Below are positions 52,612-64,000 of a stretch of DNA of 64,000 bases, one piece after another. The notes below the pieces were generated by a model, which saw nothing but the letters and a program-made list of their open reading frames with translations, had not been told where the DNA came from and made no database searches. The stretch spans positions 3,100,001-3,164,000 of the forward strand of contig OY759225.1 in assembly GCA_963662175.1 (NCBI GenBank), in the 5' to 3' direction. Made by a program: the position numbers and the translations under genes. How positions within the stretch are numbered: position 1 is the stretch's first letter; each line of letters opens with the position of its first letter. Source of the DNA: Aradus depressus (taxonomy: Eukaryota > Arthropoda > Insecta > Hemiptera > Aradidae).

Positions 52612-55600
52612 TGCGGTCTGATGATGATGACTCCCTTGATACGGACGGCTTCCAAGAGCAATTTTTACTTGGGACACCTACACCGGTGGAAGAGCCGCCA
52701 GGAGCTCGTCATCTAGCTCTGCCACTCCCCTTCTCACCAGAACAAGAGAAAGGAGTCAAAGACTCCAAGTACAGGGAGTATCCCAAATTTGATGACAAAG
52801 AGACGACTGAAAATGTAAAACGACTGGTGGGTGGGGTTGGTGATGGAGAGAAGAGGGTCAACTGGGGAGAAGAGCCAGGACCAAGGAAGAAGAACAGAGA
52901 AGACAAGAGTACAAGTCCCCCAGGAAGTAGACCCTTCTCGCAGCCAGGGAAGATCCCAGCACTTGAGGTCATCATAGCTAGAAAGGAGGTGCATACTAGA
53001 GATGCAACCGCTTCTTCAGAAAGCAAAATTTCATTTTATACAGCAACAGACTTAGAAATATCCATTAGAGCACAATCTCACATTAGCTTAACAACAAACA
53101 CTGGAGAAACGGCTTCACACGTTGTCGATTTCGATACGAAAATTGATACAAGAGATGAAAGTAAACTCCATGACTATGTGATACCAAAAGAGAAAAAGAA
53201 AGAAGATACAGTAATTTTTAGCGGAAAGAAAAGTATTTACACATATGATTCGCAAACGTCGCCTGGCTTTGAAAGCCCATTGAGTGATGAAAGCGCCTCA
53301 CACCATGTAACGGATACTGGAATCAGTCTGACAAGAGGGACGACAACAGACACGAGTCTACCACATCAAGCCGTTAGCAGTGGAGTGAAGATAACATCAG
53401 ACACTGTGATAACCAGCGAAGAGGCAGAACTGACAGATGCGGGGCTGAGTCCGATACAGGCTGACGATGTGGGTCTCATTCATATTGAAGAGGCGTTTAA
53501 AAAATATTCTGATAAGGCAAATAGTCCAATAGCACAAGAAATGGAATCTGTTGCGTTGTCTCCTCTCCAGGCTTCTGTGGCTGATGTATCTGTTACTACA
53601 GACTCATTAGATACCTGCGACACAGGGAGTAGTCCCATCAGACCCGAAGAGTTAACATTTGAAGTGGTGCCCATCAGGGAAATCCCAATCGACGAGGAGG
53701 ATGTAGAAGAAGAGAGTGTAGAGAAAAGAAAAAGTGACGTTAAAGCCATAGTTAAACTTCTTGAAGAACAATCACTGAAAGCAGATGAAAAAATAGTAGA
53801 CAAGGAAAGTCCCCATACAACACCTGTTCATAAGCAAGTGGTAGCAACCAAAATAAAAGAGCTCCAAAAAGTTTTCATACCACCGATTGGCCAAGAACCT
53901 GTGGAAAAGGAACAGAGTGTTCAATTCGCTGACGAGCTTGATGATGTTACTACTCATTACAAAAATGTAACTATTCAAGAAAAATTATCTGAGTTAATGA
54001 GTATACAAACTGGGATATTGTCACGCATGGCTCTTCAAACGGACGAAGAGGGTATTGAATCAATCGCACGCTCATTAGAATCGAAACCGGACCAAACATT
54101 GAAAGAGTCAAAATTTGAAACCAAAAAAGGACAAGAAGTTATTGAAGAAGTTATACACAAAAAGGAGCTGAACAAACCACGTCGCATAGACGAAACTAGT
54201 AAACGAACCATTGATGTTAAACATTTCATGGATGATGAACTGGGGAAAGTATGTATCAAAAAAGAAGAAAAGAAAATAGATGATGAAGTAAAGCCAATAA
54301 TACAAGAAGATATATGTATTAAGAAAATTGTGTCTAAAGATACTGAGGAAATTGAGAAAAAATATGAAGGTCCAGAGGATGTCGAAAGAGAAAAAAAGAC
54401 TGATTATAAGAATATAAGTGAAAAAGAATTGAAAGCATTAATGTCTGAAGTAAAGGAATTTACCAGGCAAATAAAGCAAGAGGTTAAAGAACTGAAGCCA
54501 GATCTGACACCAACTCCTGAAGGAAAAGACCTTAGTTGTGATCAGCAATTTTCTATCGGAATAAGAAGCATTTCGGAAGAAAGAGAAGAAATAAGAAGAG
54601 ATGAAGAGGATTCCTACACAAATAAAGAAAAGAGAGACGATGTCTTCATAAAAAGTCTTGAGAATGAAATGAAACAAAAAGCTGATCACATTAAACAAAC
54701 TCAAGAATTTACTATAACAAGAAAGGAGTCAGGAAGACAAGATTTATATCTAGAAAAAATAGTTCGTAAAGAGGAAGAAAGCGCGGAAAAAGCAAAGAAA
54801 GAAACATTTAAAACAGAATCAGAACACTTGAAGCCATACGAAACTCAGAGCCAAAAAGATACTGAGGAAGATAAATCCAAGACAATCCAATCGGAAAAAG
54901 TCGAATTACATCCGGAGTTTATAGGAAATAGTGTTCCAAAACTCCAGACACCAGAAAACCGTCCTGTGGAATCTGAAACTCTGAAAACTCACTGGAATGT
55001 AGTCCCAGAACATCTGGAAACAGACACTCCTCCAGTTTCCTTTCTTGAACTTGACATTAGACAGACCGCCGTCACGGAAACGTTCACAGACAAGGTAGAA
55101 ATAGGATCACACGTAAAGGACAGTAAACTTACAGTGACTGAAACTGACTTTCAAGACAATACATCTCATGAATCTGTAACTGATCTCAGGAAGAAAGGGA
55201 CCAAACCAGACTTGAAATACCAAGATGATATAACTAAGACAGAAAAAGAGATAGACGTACACACCCTGGACCTAGTTGAAACACAAAGACCTGTAAAACC
55301 AACCGATAATGAGAATTTACTTCCATTCGACATAGCACATGCAGACGGTAAAAAACAAGACATCTCCACTAATCAGAACAACGACGATTTAGGGAGAATG
55401 AACATGAAATCGAATAATATGGAAATATCTGGAGTTACAAGCGATAAATTACAAATGCAGAAGGGAATCGATTCACAAAAAGTCGCCAAGCAAGCCGCGG
55501 CGGAGGTTGGAGAGCAAGAAAAACTAGATGTTGTATCCCAACAGGTCATCGTTGAAGACAAAGAGATCGTTAGGTCAACTGCAGAGCAGAAAGATGTTAC

Positions 55601-58600
55601 GTCACAGAATATTCTATTGGGTACAGCAGAGAATGTTAGAAAACCAGCCCCTGTTGAAATTGCACCTCAATCCATATCACCAGAAAAGCATATTACAGTT
55701 TCCGGCACTCTCGTAACTGATGAAAAGAAAACATCTCCCGAAAAGCCACAGACTGAGCACACATTGATGGACGATAAAACAGGAGTGACTGTAACTGACA
55801 TCCATACCATACTCACTTCCCAAATCCCAGGTGAGGTGACAGAACCTGAGACTAAACCGCTCTCCAAAACTTTGACTGATGATTTAGAAACAGACAAAGA
55901 GACGGAATCACAGAAGAAACCCATTCAAAAATTACATAAAGTTGAGGACGCTGTTGAAATCCATGAGGACGTTAAAGAAGCCGTGAAAGATGTTGTTGAT
56001 GAAGTAAAACAAAAAGTTGTCGAAGCTCAACAGGTCACTGTTGGCGACTTGGATATCCTGAAGCCGTCGCCAGAACAGAAAGATGTTAAGTTGAAGGATG
56101 TTCCAGTGGATATAAAAGAGGATGCTGGGAAACCAGCCCCTGTTGAAATTACTCCTGAATCCATATCACCAGAAAAGCAGATTATAGTTTCCAACACTCT
56201 CGTAACTGATGTGAAGAAAACTTCTCCCGAAGAGCCAGAGACTGAGCATACTTTGACGGACGATGAAAAAGGAGTGACTGTAACTGACATCCATACCATA
56301 CCCACTTCCCAAATCCCAGGTGAGGTGACAGAACCTGAGCCTAAACAGCTCTTCAAAACATTGACTGATGATTTAGAGACAGATAAAAAGACGGACACAC
56401 AGAAGAAACCCATTCAAAAGTTACATGAAGGTGAGGAGACTGTTGCGATTACCGATGTATTGAAGACCCAGAAGGATATTGTTATCCATGAGGACGTTAA
56501 AGAAGCTGTGAGAGATGTTGTTGATGAAGTAGAACAGAAAGATGTCGAAGCTCAACAGGCCACTGTCAGCGACTTGGACATCCTGAAGCCGTCGCCAGAA
56601 CAGAAAGATGTGAAGTTGAAGGTTGTTCCTGTGGTTATAAAAGAGGATGCTGGGAAACCAGCCCCTGTTGAAATTACTCCTGAATCCATATCACCAGAAA
56701 AGCAGATTATAGTTTCCGACACTCTCGTAACTGATGTGAAGAAAACTTCTCCCGAAGAGCCACAGACTGATCATACTTTGACGGACGATAAAACAGGAGT
56801 GACTGTAACTGACATCCGTACCATACCCACTTCCCAAATCCCAAGTGAGGTGACAGATCCTGAGACTAAACCGCTTTCCATAACATTGATTCATCATTTA
56901 GAGATAGATAAAAAGACAGACACACAGAAGAAACCCATTCAAAAATTACAGGAAGTTGAGGAGACTGTTGCGATTACCGATGTATTGGAGACCCAGAGGG
57001 ACATTGTTGTCCATGAGGACGTTAAAAAAGCTGTGAAAGATGTTGTTGATGAAGTAGCACAGAAAGTTGTCGAAGCTCAACAGGCCACTGTTAGCGACTT
57101 GGATATCCTGAAGCCGTCCACAGAACAGAAAGATGTTAAGTTGAAGGATGTTCCAGTGGTTATAAAAGAGGATGCTGGGAAACCAGCCTCTGTTGAAATT
57201 ACTCCTGAATCCATATCACCAGAAAAGCAGATTATAGTTTCAGACACTTTCGTAACTGATGAGAAGAAAACTTCTCGCGAAGAGCCACAGACCGAGCATA
57301 CTTTGACGGACGATAAAAAAGGAGTGACTGTAACTGACATCCATACCATACCCACTTCCCAAATCCCAGGTGAGGTGACAGAACCTGAGCCTAAACAGCT
57401 CTCCAAAACATTGACTGATGATTTAGAGACAGATAAAGAGACGGACACACAGAAGAAACCCATTCAAAAATTACATGAAGTTGAGGAGAGTGTTGCGATT
57501 ACCGATATATTGGAGAACCAGAGGGATATTGTTGTCCATGATGACGTTAAAAAAGCTGTGAAAGATGTTGTTGATGAAGTAGAACAGAAAGTTGTCGAAG
57601 CTCAACAGGCCCCCGTTAGCGACTTGGATATCCTGAAGCCGTCCACAGAACAGAAAGATGTTAAGTTGAAGGATGTTCCAGTGGTTATAAAAGAGGATGC
57701 TGGGAAACCAGTCTCTGTTGAAATTACTCCTGAATCCATATCACCAGAAAAGCAGATTATAGTTTCCGACACTTTCGTAACTGATGTGAAGAAAACTTCT
57801 CGCGAAGAGCCACAGACCGAGCATACTTTGACGGACAATAAAAAAGGAGTGACTGTAACTGACACCCATACCATACCCACTTCCCAAATCCCAGATGAGG
57901 TGACAGAACCTGAGCCTAAACAGCTCTCCAAAATATTGACTGATGATTTAGAGACAGATAAAGAGACGGACACACAGAAGAAACCCATTCAAAAATTACA
58001 AGAAGTTGAGGAGACTGTTGCGATTACCGATGTATTGGAGACCCAGAAGGATATTGTTATCCATGAGGACGTTAAAGAAACTGTGAGAGATGTTGTTGAT
58101 GAAGTAGAACAGAAAGTTGTCGAAGCTCAACGGCCTACTGTTAGCAACTTGGATATCCTGAAGCCGTCGCCAGAACAGAAAGATGTGCAGTTTAAGGATG
58201 TTCCAGTGGATATAAAAGAGGATGCTGGGAAACCAGCCTCTGTTGAAATTACTCCTGAATCCATATCACCAGAAAAGCAGATTATAGTTTCCGACACTCT
58301 CGTTACCGATGTGAAGAAAACTTCTCCCGAAGAGCCACAGACTGAGCATACTTTGACGGACGATAAAACAGGAGTGACTGTAACTGACATCCATACCATT
58401 CCCACTTCCCAAATCCCAGGTAAAGTGACAGAACCTAAGACTAAACAGCTCCAAAAAACATTGACTGATGATTTAGAGACAGATAAAGAGACGGACACAC
58501 AGAAGAAATCCATTCAAAAATTACATGAAATTGAGGAGAGTGTTGCGATTACCGATATATTGGAGACCCAGAAGGATATTGTTATCCATGAGGACGTTAA

Positions 58601-61600
58601 AGAAACTGTGAGAGATGTTGTTGATGAAGTAGAACAGAAAGTTGTCGAAGCTCAACAGGCCCCTGTTAGCAACTTGGATATCCTGAAGCCGTCGCCAGAA
58701 CAGAAAGATGTGCAGTTTAAGGATGTTCCAGTGGATATAAAACAGGATGCTGGGAAACCAGCCCCTGTTGAAATTACTCCTGAATCCATATCACCAGAAA
58801 AGCAGATTATAGTTTCCGACACACTCGTAACTGATGTGAAGAAAACATCTCCCGAAGAGCCAGAGACTGAGCATACTTTGACGGACGATAAAAAAGGAGT
58901 GACTGTAACTGACATCCATACCATACCCACTTCCCAAATCCCAGGTGAGGTGACAGAACTTGAGCCTAAACAGCTCTTCAAAACATTGACTGATGATTTA
59001 GAGACAGATAAAAAGACGGACGCACAGAAGAAACCCATTCAAAAGTTACATGAAGGTGAGGAGACTGTTGCGATTACCGATGTATTGAAGACCCAGAAGG
59101 ATATTGTTATCCATGAGGACGTTAAAGAAGCTGTGAGAGATGTTGTTGATGAACTAGAACAGAACGTTGTCGAAGCTCAACAGGCCACTGTCAGCGACTT
59201 GGACATCCTGAAGCCGTCGCCAGAACAGAAAGATGCGAAGTTGAAAGATGTTCCGGTGGATATAAAAGAGGGTGCTGGGAAACCAGCCTCTGTTGAAATA
59301 ACTCCTGAATACATATCACTAGAAAAGCAGATTATAGTTTCCGACACTCTCGTAACTGATGTGAAGAAAACTTCTCCCGAAAAGCCACAGACTGAGCATA
59401 CTTTGACGGACGATAAAACAGGAGTGACTGTAACTGACATCCATACCATTCCCACTTCCCAAATCCCAGGTAAAGTGACAGAACCTAAGACTAAACAGCT
59501 CCAAAAAACATTGACTGATGATTTAGAGACAGATAAAGAGACGGACACACAGAAGAAATCCATTCAAAAATTACATGAAATTGAGGAGAGTGTTGCGATT
59601 ACCGATAAATTGGAGACCCAGAGGGACATTGTTGTCCATGAGGACGTTAAAAAAGCTGTGAAAGATGTTGTTGATGAAGTAGCACAGAAAGTTGTCGAAG
59701 CTCAACAGGCCACTGTTAGCGACTTGGATATCCTGAAGCCGTCCACAGAACAGAAAGATGTTAAGTTGAAGGATGTTCCAGTGGTTATAAAAGAGGATGC
59801 TGGGAAACCAGCCTCTGTTGAAATTACTCCTGAATCCATATCACCAGAAAAGCAGATTATAGTTTCAGACACTTTCGTAACTGATGAGAAGAAAACTTCT
59901 CGCGAAGAGCCACAGACCGAGCATACTTTGACGGACGATAAAAAAGGAGTGACTGTAACTGACATCCATACCATACCCACTTCCCAAATCCCAGGTGAGG
60001 TGACAGAACCTGAGCCTAAACAGCTCTCCAAAACATTGACTGATGATTTAGAGACAGATAAAGAGACGGACACACAGAAGAAACCCATTCAAAAATTACA
60101 TGAAGTTGAGGAGACTGTTGCGATTACCGATGTATTGGAGACCCAGAAGGATATTGTTATCCATGAGGACGTTAAAGAAACTGTGAGAGATGTTGTTGAT
60201 GAAGTAGAACAGAAAGTTGTCGAAGCTCAACAGGCCCCTGTTAGCAACTTGGATATCCTGAAGCCGTCGCCAGAACAGAAAGATGTGCAGTTTAAGGATG
60301 TTCCAGTGGATATAAAACAGGATGCTGGGAAACCAGCCCCTGTTGAAATTACTCCTGAATCCATATCACCAGAAAAGCAGATTATAGTTTCCGACACACT
60401 CGTAACTGATGTGAAGAAAACTTCTCCCGAAGAGCCAGAGACTGAGCATACTTTGACGGACGATAAAAAGGGAGTGACTGTAACTGACATCCATACCATA
60501 CCCACATCCCAAATCCCAGGTGAGGTGACAGAACCTGAGCCTAAACAGCTCTTCAAAACATTGACTGATGATTTAGAGACAGATAAAAAGACGGACACAC
60601 AGAAGAAACCCATTCAAAAGTTACATGAAGGTGAGGAGACTGTTGCGATTACCGATGTATTGAAGACCCAGAAGGATATTGTTATCCATGAGGACGTTAA
60701 AGAAGCTGTGAGAGATGTTGTTGATGAAGTAGAACAGAAAGATGTCGAAGCTCAACAGGCCACTGTCAGCGACTTGGACATCCTGAAGCCGTCGCCAGAA
60801 CAGAAAGATGTGAAGTTGAAGGTTGTTCCTGTGGTTATAAAAGAGGATGCTGGGAAACCAGCCCCTGTTGAAATTACTCCTGAATCCATATCACCAGAAA
60901 AGCAGATTATAGTTTCCGACACTCTCGTAACTGATGTGAAGAAAACTTCTCCCGAAGAGCCACAGACTGATCATACTTTGACGGACGATAAAACAGGAGT
61001 GACTGTAACTGACATCCGTACCATACCCACTTCCCAAATCCCAAGTGAGGTGACAGATCCTGAGACTAAACCGCTTTCCATAACATTGATTCATCATTTA
61101 GAGATAGATAAAAAGACAGACACACAGAAGAAACCCATTCAAAAATTACAGGAAGTTGAGGAGACTGTTGCGATTACCGATGTATTGGAGACCCAGAGGG
61201 ACATTGTTGTCCATGAGGACGTTAAAAAAGCTGTGAAAGATGTTGTTGATGAAGTAGCACAGAAAGTTGTCGAAGCTCAACAGGCCACTGTTAGCGACTT
61301 GGATATCCTGAAGCCGTCCACAGAACAGAAAGATGTTAAGTTGAAGGATGTTCCAGTGGTTATAAAAGAGGATGCTGGGAAACCAGCCTCTGTTGAAATT
61401 ACTCCTGAATCCATATCACCAGAAAAGCAGATTATAGTTTCAGACACTTTCGTAACTGATGAGAAGAAAACTTCTCGCGAAGAGCCACAGACCGAGCATA
61501 CTTTGACGGACGATAAAAAAGGAGTGACTGTAACTGACATCCATACCATACCCACTTCCCAAATCCCAGGTGAGGTGACAGAACCTGAGCCTAAACAGCT

Positions 61601-64000
61601 CTCCAAAACATTGACTGATGATTTAGAGACAGATAAAGAGACGGACACACAGAAGAAACCCATTCAAAAATTACATGAAGTTGAGGAGAGTGTTGCGATT
61701 ACCGATATATTGGAGAACCAGAGGGATATTGTTGTCCATGATGACGTTAAAAAAGCTGTGAAAGATGTTGTTGATGAAGTAGAACAGAAAGTTGTCGAAG
61801 CTCAACAGGCCCCCGTTAGCGACTTGGATATCCTGAAGCCGTCCACAGAACAGAAAGATGTTAAGTTGAAGGATGTTCCAGTGGTTATAAAAGAGGATGC
61901 TGGGAAACCAGTCTCTGTTGAAATTACTCCTGAATCCATATCACCAGAAAAGCAGATTATAGTTTCCGACACTTTCGTAACTGATGTGAAGAAAACTTCT
62001 CGCGAAGAGCCACAGACCGAGCATACTTTGACGGACAATAAAAAAGGAGTGACTGTAACTGACACCCATACCATACCCACTTCCCAAATCCCAGATGAGG
62101 TGACAGAACCTGAGCCTAAACAGCTCTCCAAAATATTGACTGATGATTTAGAGACAGATAAAGAGACGGACACACAGAAGAAACCCATTCAAAAATTACA
62201 AGAAGTTGAGGAGACTGTTGCGATTACCGATGTATTGGAGACCCAGAAGGATATTGTTATCCATGAGGACGTTAAAGAAACTGTGAGAGATGTTGTTGAT
62301 GAAGTAGAACAGAAAGTTGTCGAAGCTCAACGGCCTACTGTTAGCAACTTGGATATCCTGAAGCCGTCGCCAGAACAGAAAGATGTGCAGTTTAAGGATG
62401 TTCCAGTGGATATAAAAGAGGATGCTGGGAAACCAGCCTCTGTTGAAATTACTCCTGAATCCATATCACCAGAAAAGCAGATTATAGTTTCCGACACTCT
62501 CGTTACCGATGTGAAGAAAACTTCTCCCGAAGAGCCACAGACTGAGCATACTTTGACGGACGATAAAACAGGAGTGACTGTAACTGACATCCATACCATT
62601 CCCACTTCCCAAATCCCAGGTAAAGTGACAGAACCTAAGACTAAACAGCTCCAAAAAACATTGACTGATGATTTAGAGACAGATAAAGAGACGGACACAC
62701 AGAAGAAATCCATTCAAAAATTACATGAAATTGAGGAGAGTGTTGCGATTACCGATATATTGGAGACCCAGAAGGATATTGTTATCCATGAGGACGTTAA
62801 AGAAACTGTGAGAGATGTTGTTGATGAAGTAGAACAGAAAGTTGTCGAAGCTCAACAGGCCCCTGTTAGCAACTTGGATATCCTGAAGCCGTCGCCAGAA
62901 CAGAAAGATGTGCAGTTTAAGGATGTTCCAGTGGATATAAAACAGGATGCTGGGAAACCAGCCCCTGTTGAAATTACTCCTGAATCCATATCACCAGAAA
63001 AGCAGATTATAGTTTCCGACACACTCGTAACTGATGTGAAGAAAACATCTCCCGAAGAGCCAGAGACTGAGCATACTTTGACGGACGATAAAAAAGGAGT
63101 GACTGTAACTGACATCCATACCATACCCACTTCCCAAATCCCAGGTGAGGTGACAGAACTTGAGCCTAAACAGCTCTTCAAAACATTGACTGATGATTTA
63201 GAGACAGATAAAAAGACGGACGCACAGAAGAAACCCATTCAAAAGTTACATGAAGGTGAGGAGACTGTTGCGATTACCGATGTATTGAAGACCCAGAAGG
63301 ATATTGTTATCCATGAGGACGTTAAAGAAGCTGTGAGAGATGTTGTTGATGAACTAGAACAGAACGTTGTCGAAGCTCAACAGGCCACTGTCAGCGACTT
63401 GGACATCCTGAAGCCGTCGCCAGAACAGAAAGATGCGAAGTTGAAAGATGTTCCGGTGGATATAAAAGAGGGTGCTGGGAAACCAGCCTCTGTTGAAATA
63501 ACTCCTGAATACATATCACTAGAAAAGCAGATTATAGTTTCCGACACTCTCGTAACTGATGTGAAGAAAACTTCTCCCGAAAAGCCACAGACTGAGCATA
63601 CTTTGACGGACGATAAAACAGGAGTGACTGTAACTGACATCCATACCATTCCCACTTCCCAAATCCCAGGTAAAGTGACAGAACCTAAGACTAAACAGCT
63701 CCAAAAAACATTGACTGATGATTTAGAGACAGATAAAGAGACGGACACACAGAAGAAATCCATTCAAAAATTACATGAAATTGAGGAGAGTGTTGCGATT
63801 ACCGATAAATTGGAGACCCAGAGGGACATTGTTGTCCATGAGGACGTTAAAAAAGCTGTGAAAGATGTTGTTGATGAAGTAGCACAGAAAGTTGTCGAAG
63901 CTCAACAGGCCACTGTTAGCGACTTGGATATCCTGAAGCCGTCCACAGAACAGAAAGATGTTAAGTTGAAGGATGTTCCAGTGGTTATAAAAGAGGATGC
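52612..64000 (+). CDS. Ank2: Giant ankyrin, exon 13: giant tail exon (open beyond window end)
   Basis: Acceptor TGTGTTGGAGCAG|TGCGG in phase 1 joins exon 12 as KE-VRSDDDDSLDTDGFQEQ. I read the frame (codons at positions divisible by 3) through 56.6 kb and at the end of the array with no stop; at least 11.4 kb and about 3,800 codons are visible. 52612-55530 is unique, Lys/Glu/Ser/Thr-rich and largely without hydrophobic domains (for example EEDVEEESVEKRKSDVKAIV). From 55533 it is a tandem array of 175-residue units. Giant C-terminal tails occur in fly Ank2-L/XL, where they help order axonal microtubules; the same role here is inferred. The stop and any shared C-terminus lie outside the window. 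Confidence 0.93.
55533..64000 (+). repeat. 525-bp coding tandem array in giant ankyrin exon
   Basis: Units start (at codons GAA-GCT-CAA-CAG) at 56022 and every 525 bp to 63897: fifteen complete units and one partial, plus a diverged first unit of 489 bp at 55533 that lacks 12 codons. Each unit has DLDILKPSPEQKDVKLKDVP, EITPESISPEKQIIVSDTLV, TVTDIHTIPTSQIPGEVTEP and VIHEDVKEAVRDVVDEVEQK. It has no Cys or Trp, and S/T-P sites in KPSPEQ, ITPESISPEK and KTSPEE. Units at distance 8 (4,200 bp) match best. Confidence 0.97.

Noticed and set aside
56027..63763. A ladder of minus-strand 128-codon frames (and 61-68 codon frames) every 525 bp
   Set aside because: They are antisense shadows of the giant ankyrin repeat: the + frame is continuous, splice-joined and compositionally coding.

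Overview
This is eukaryotic, most likely insect, genomic DNA. It is AT-rich, has short exons with GT..AG junctions separated by long introns, and carries arthropod-type R1 and Jockey non-LTR retrotransposon fragments, tRNA-derived SINEs and many foldback/MITE elements. Some dispersed families resemble ones I associate with Hemiptera, but that placement is only an inference.

One host gene is present: a giant ankyrin (Ank2-like) on the + strand, covering about 8.8 kb to beyond the right edge. Fourteen exons can be joined in consistent phase. They encode the end of the ZU5-C domain, the UPA domain, a death domain, a charged linker, and the start of a giant tail exon (52612 to >64000, no stop seen). 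The membrane-binding ankyrin repeats, ZU5-N and the gene start lie left of the window; the C-terminus lies to the right. From 55533 the giant exon is a tandem array of 525-bp (175-residue) units. These are organised in a 4,200-bp (8-unit) higher-order repeat whose two visible copies look identical over about 3.5 kb.

Layout: 1-2035, 5'-truncated R1-clade retrotransposon (minus strand). 2036-8817, intron of the ankyrin gene filled with repeats, SINEs and a Harbinger-like remnant. 8818-9022, first ankyrin exon. 9023-27632, an 18.6-kb intron with SINEs, a large foldback element, a hAT-like MITE and a Tc1-like element broken by a SINE. 27633-40236, twelve exons interspersed with SINEs, an exon-fragment duplication, a foldback element carrying a Jockey endonuclease piece, MITEs and two minisatellites. 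40237-52611, a 12.4-kb intron with a perfect hairpin element, a Jockey RT fragment, a PIF/Harbinger deletion derivative and SINEs. 52612-64000, the giant exon.

The most unusual non-coding signal is that several otherwise different foldback/hairpin elements each carry a hammerhead-ribozyme-like core: CUGANGA, a stem, GAAA, a tiny palindromic stem III, then U-H and a short stem I. This fits Penelope-like/retrozyme-type minimal hammerheads. At least 20 copies of one tRNA-derived SINE (SINE-A) and 3 of another (SINE-B) lie in introns, and some have clear target-site duplications.
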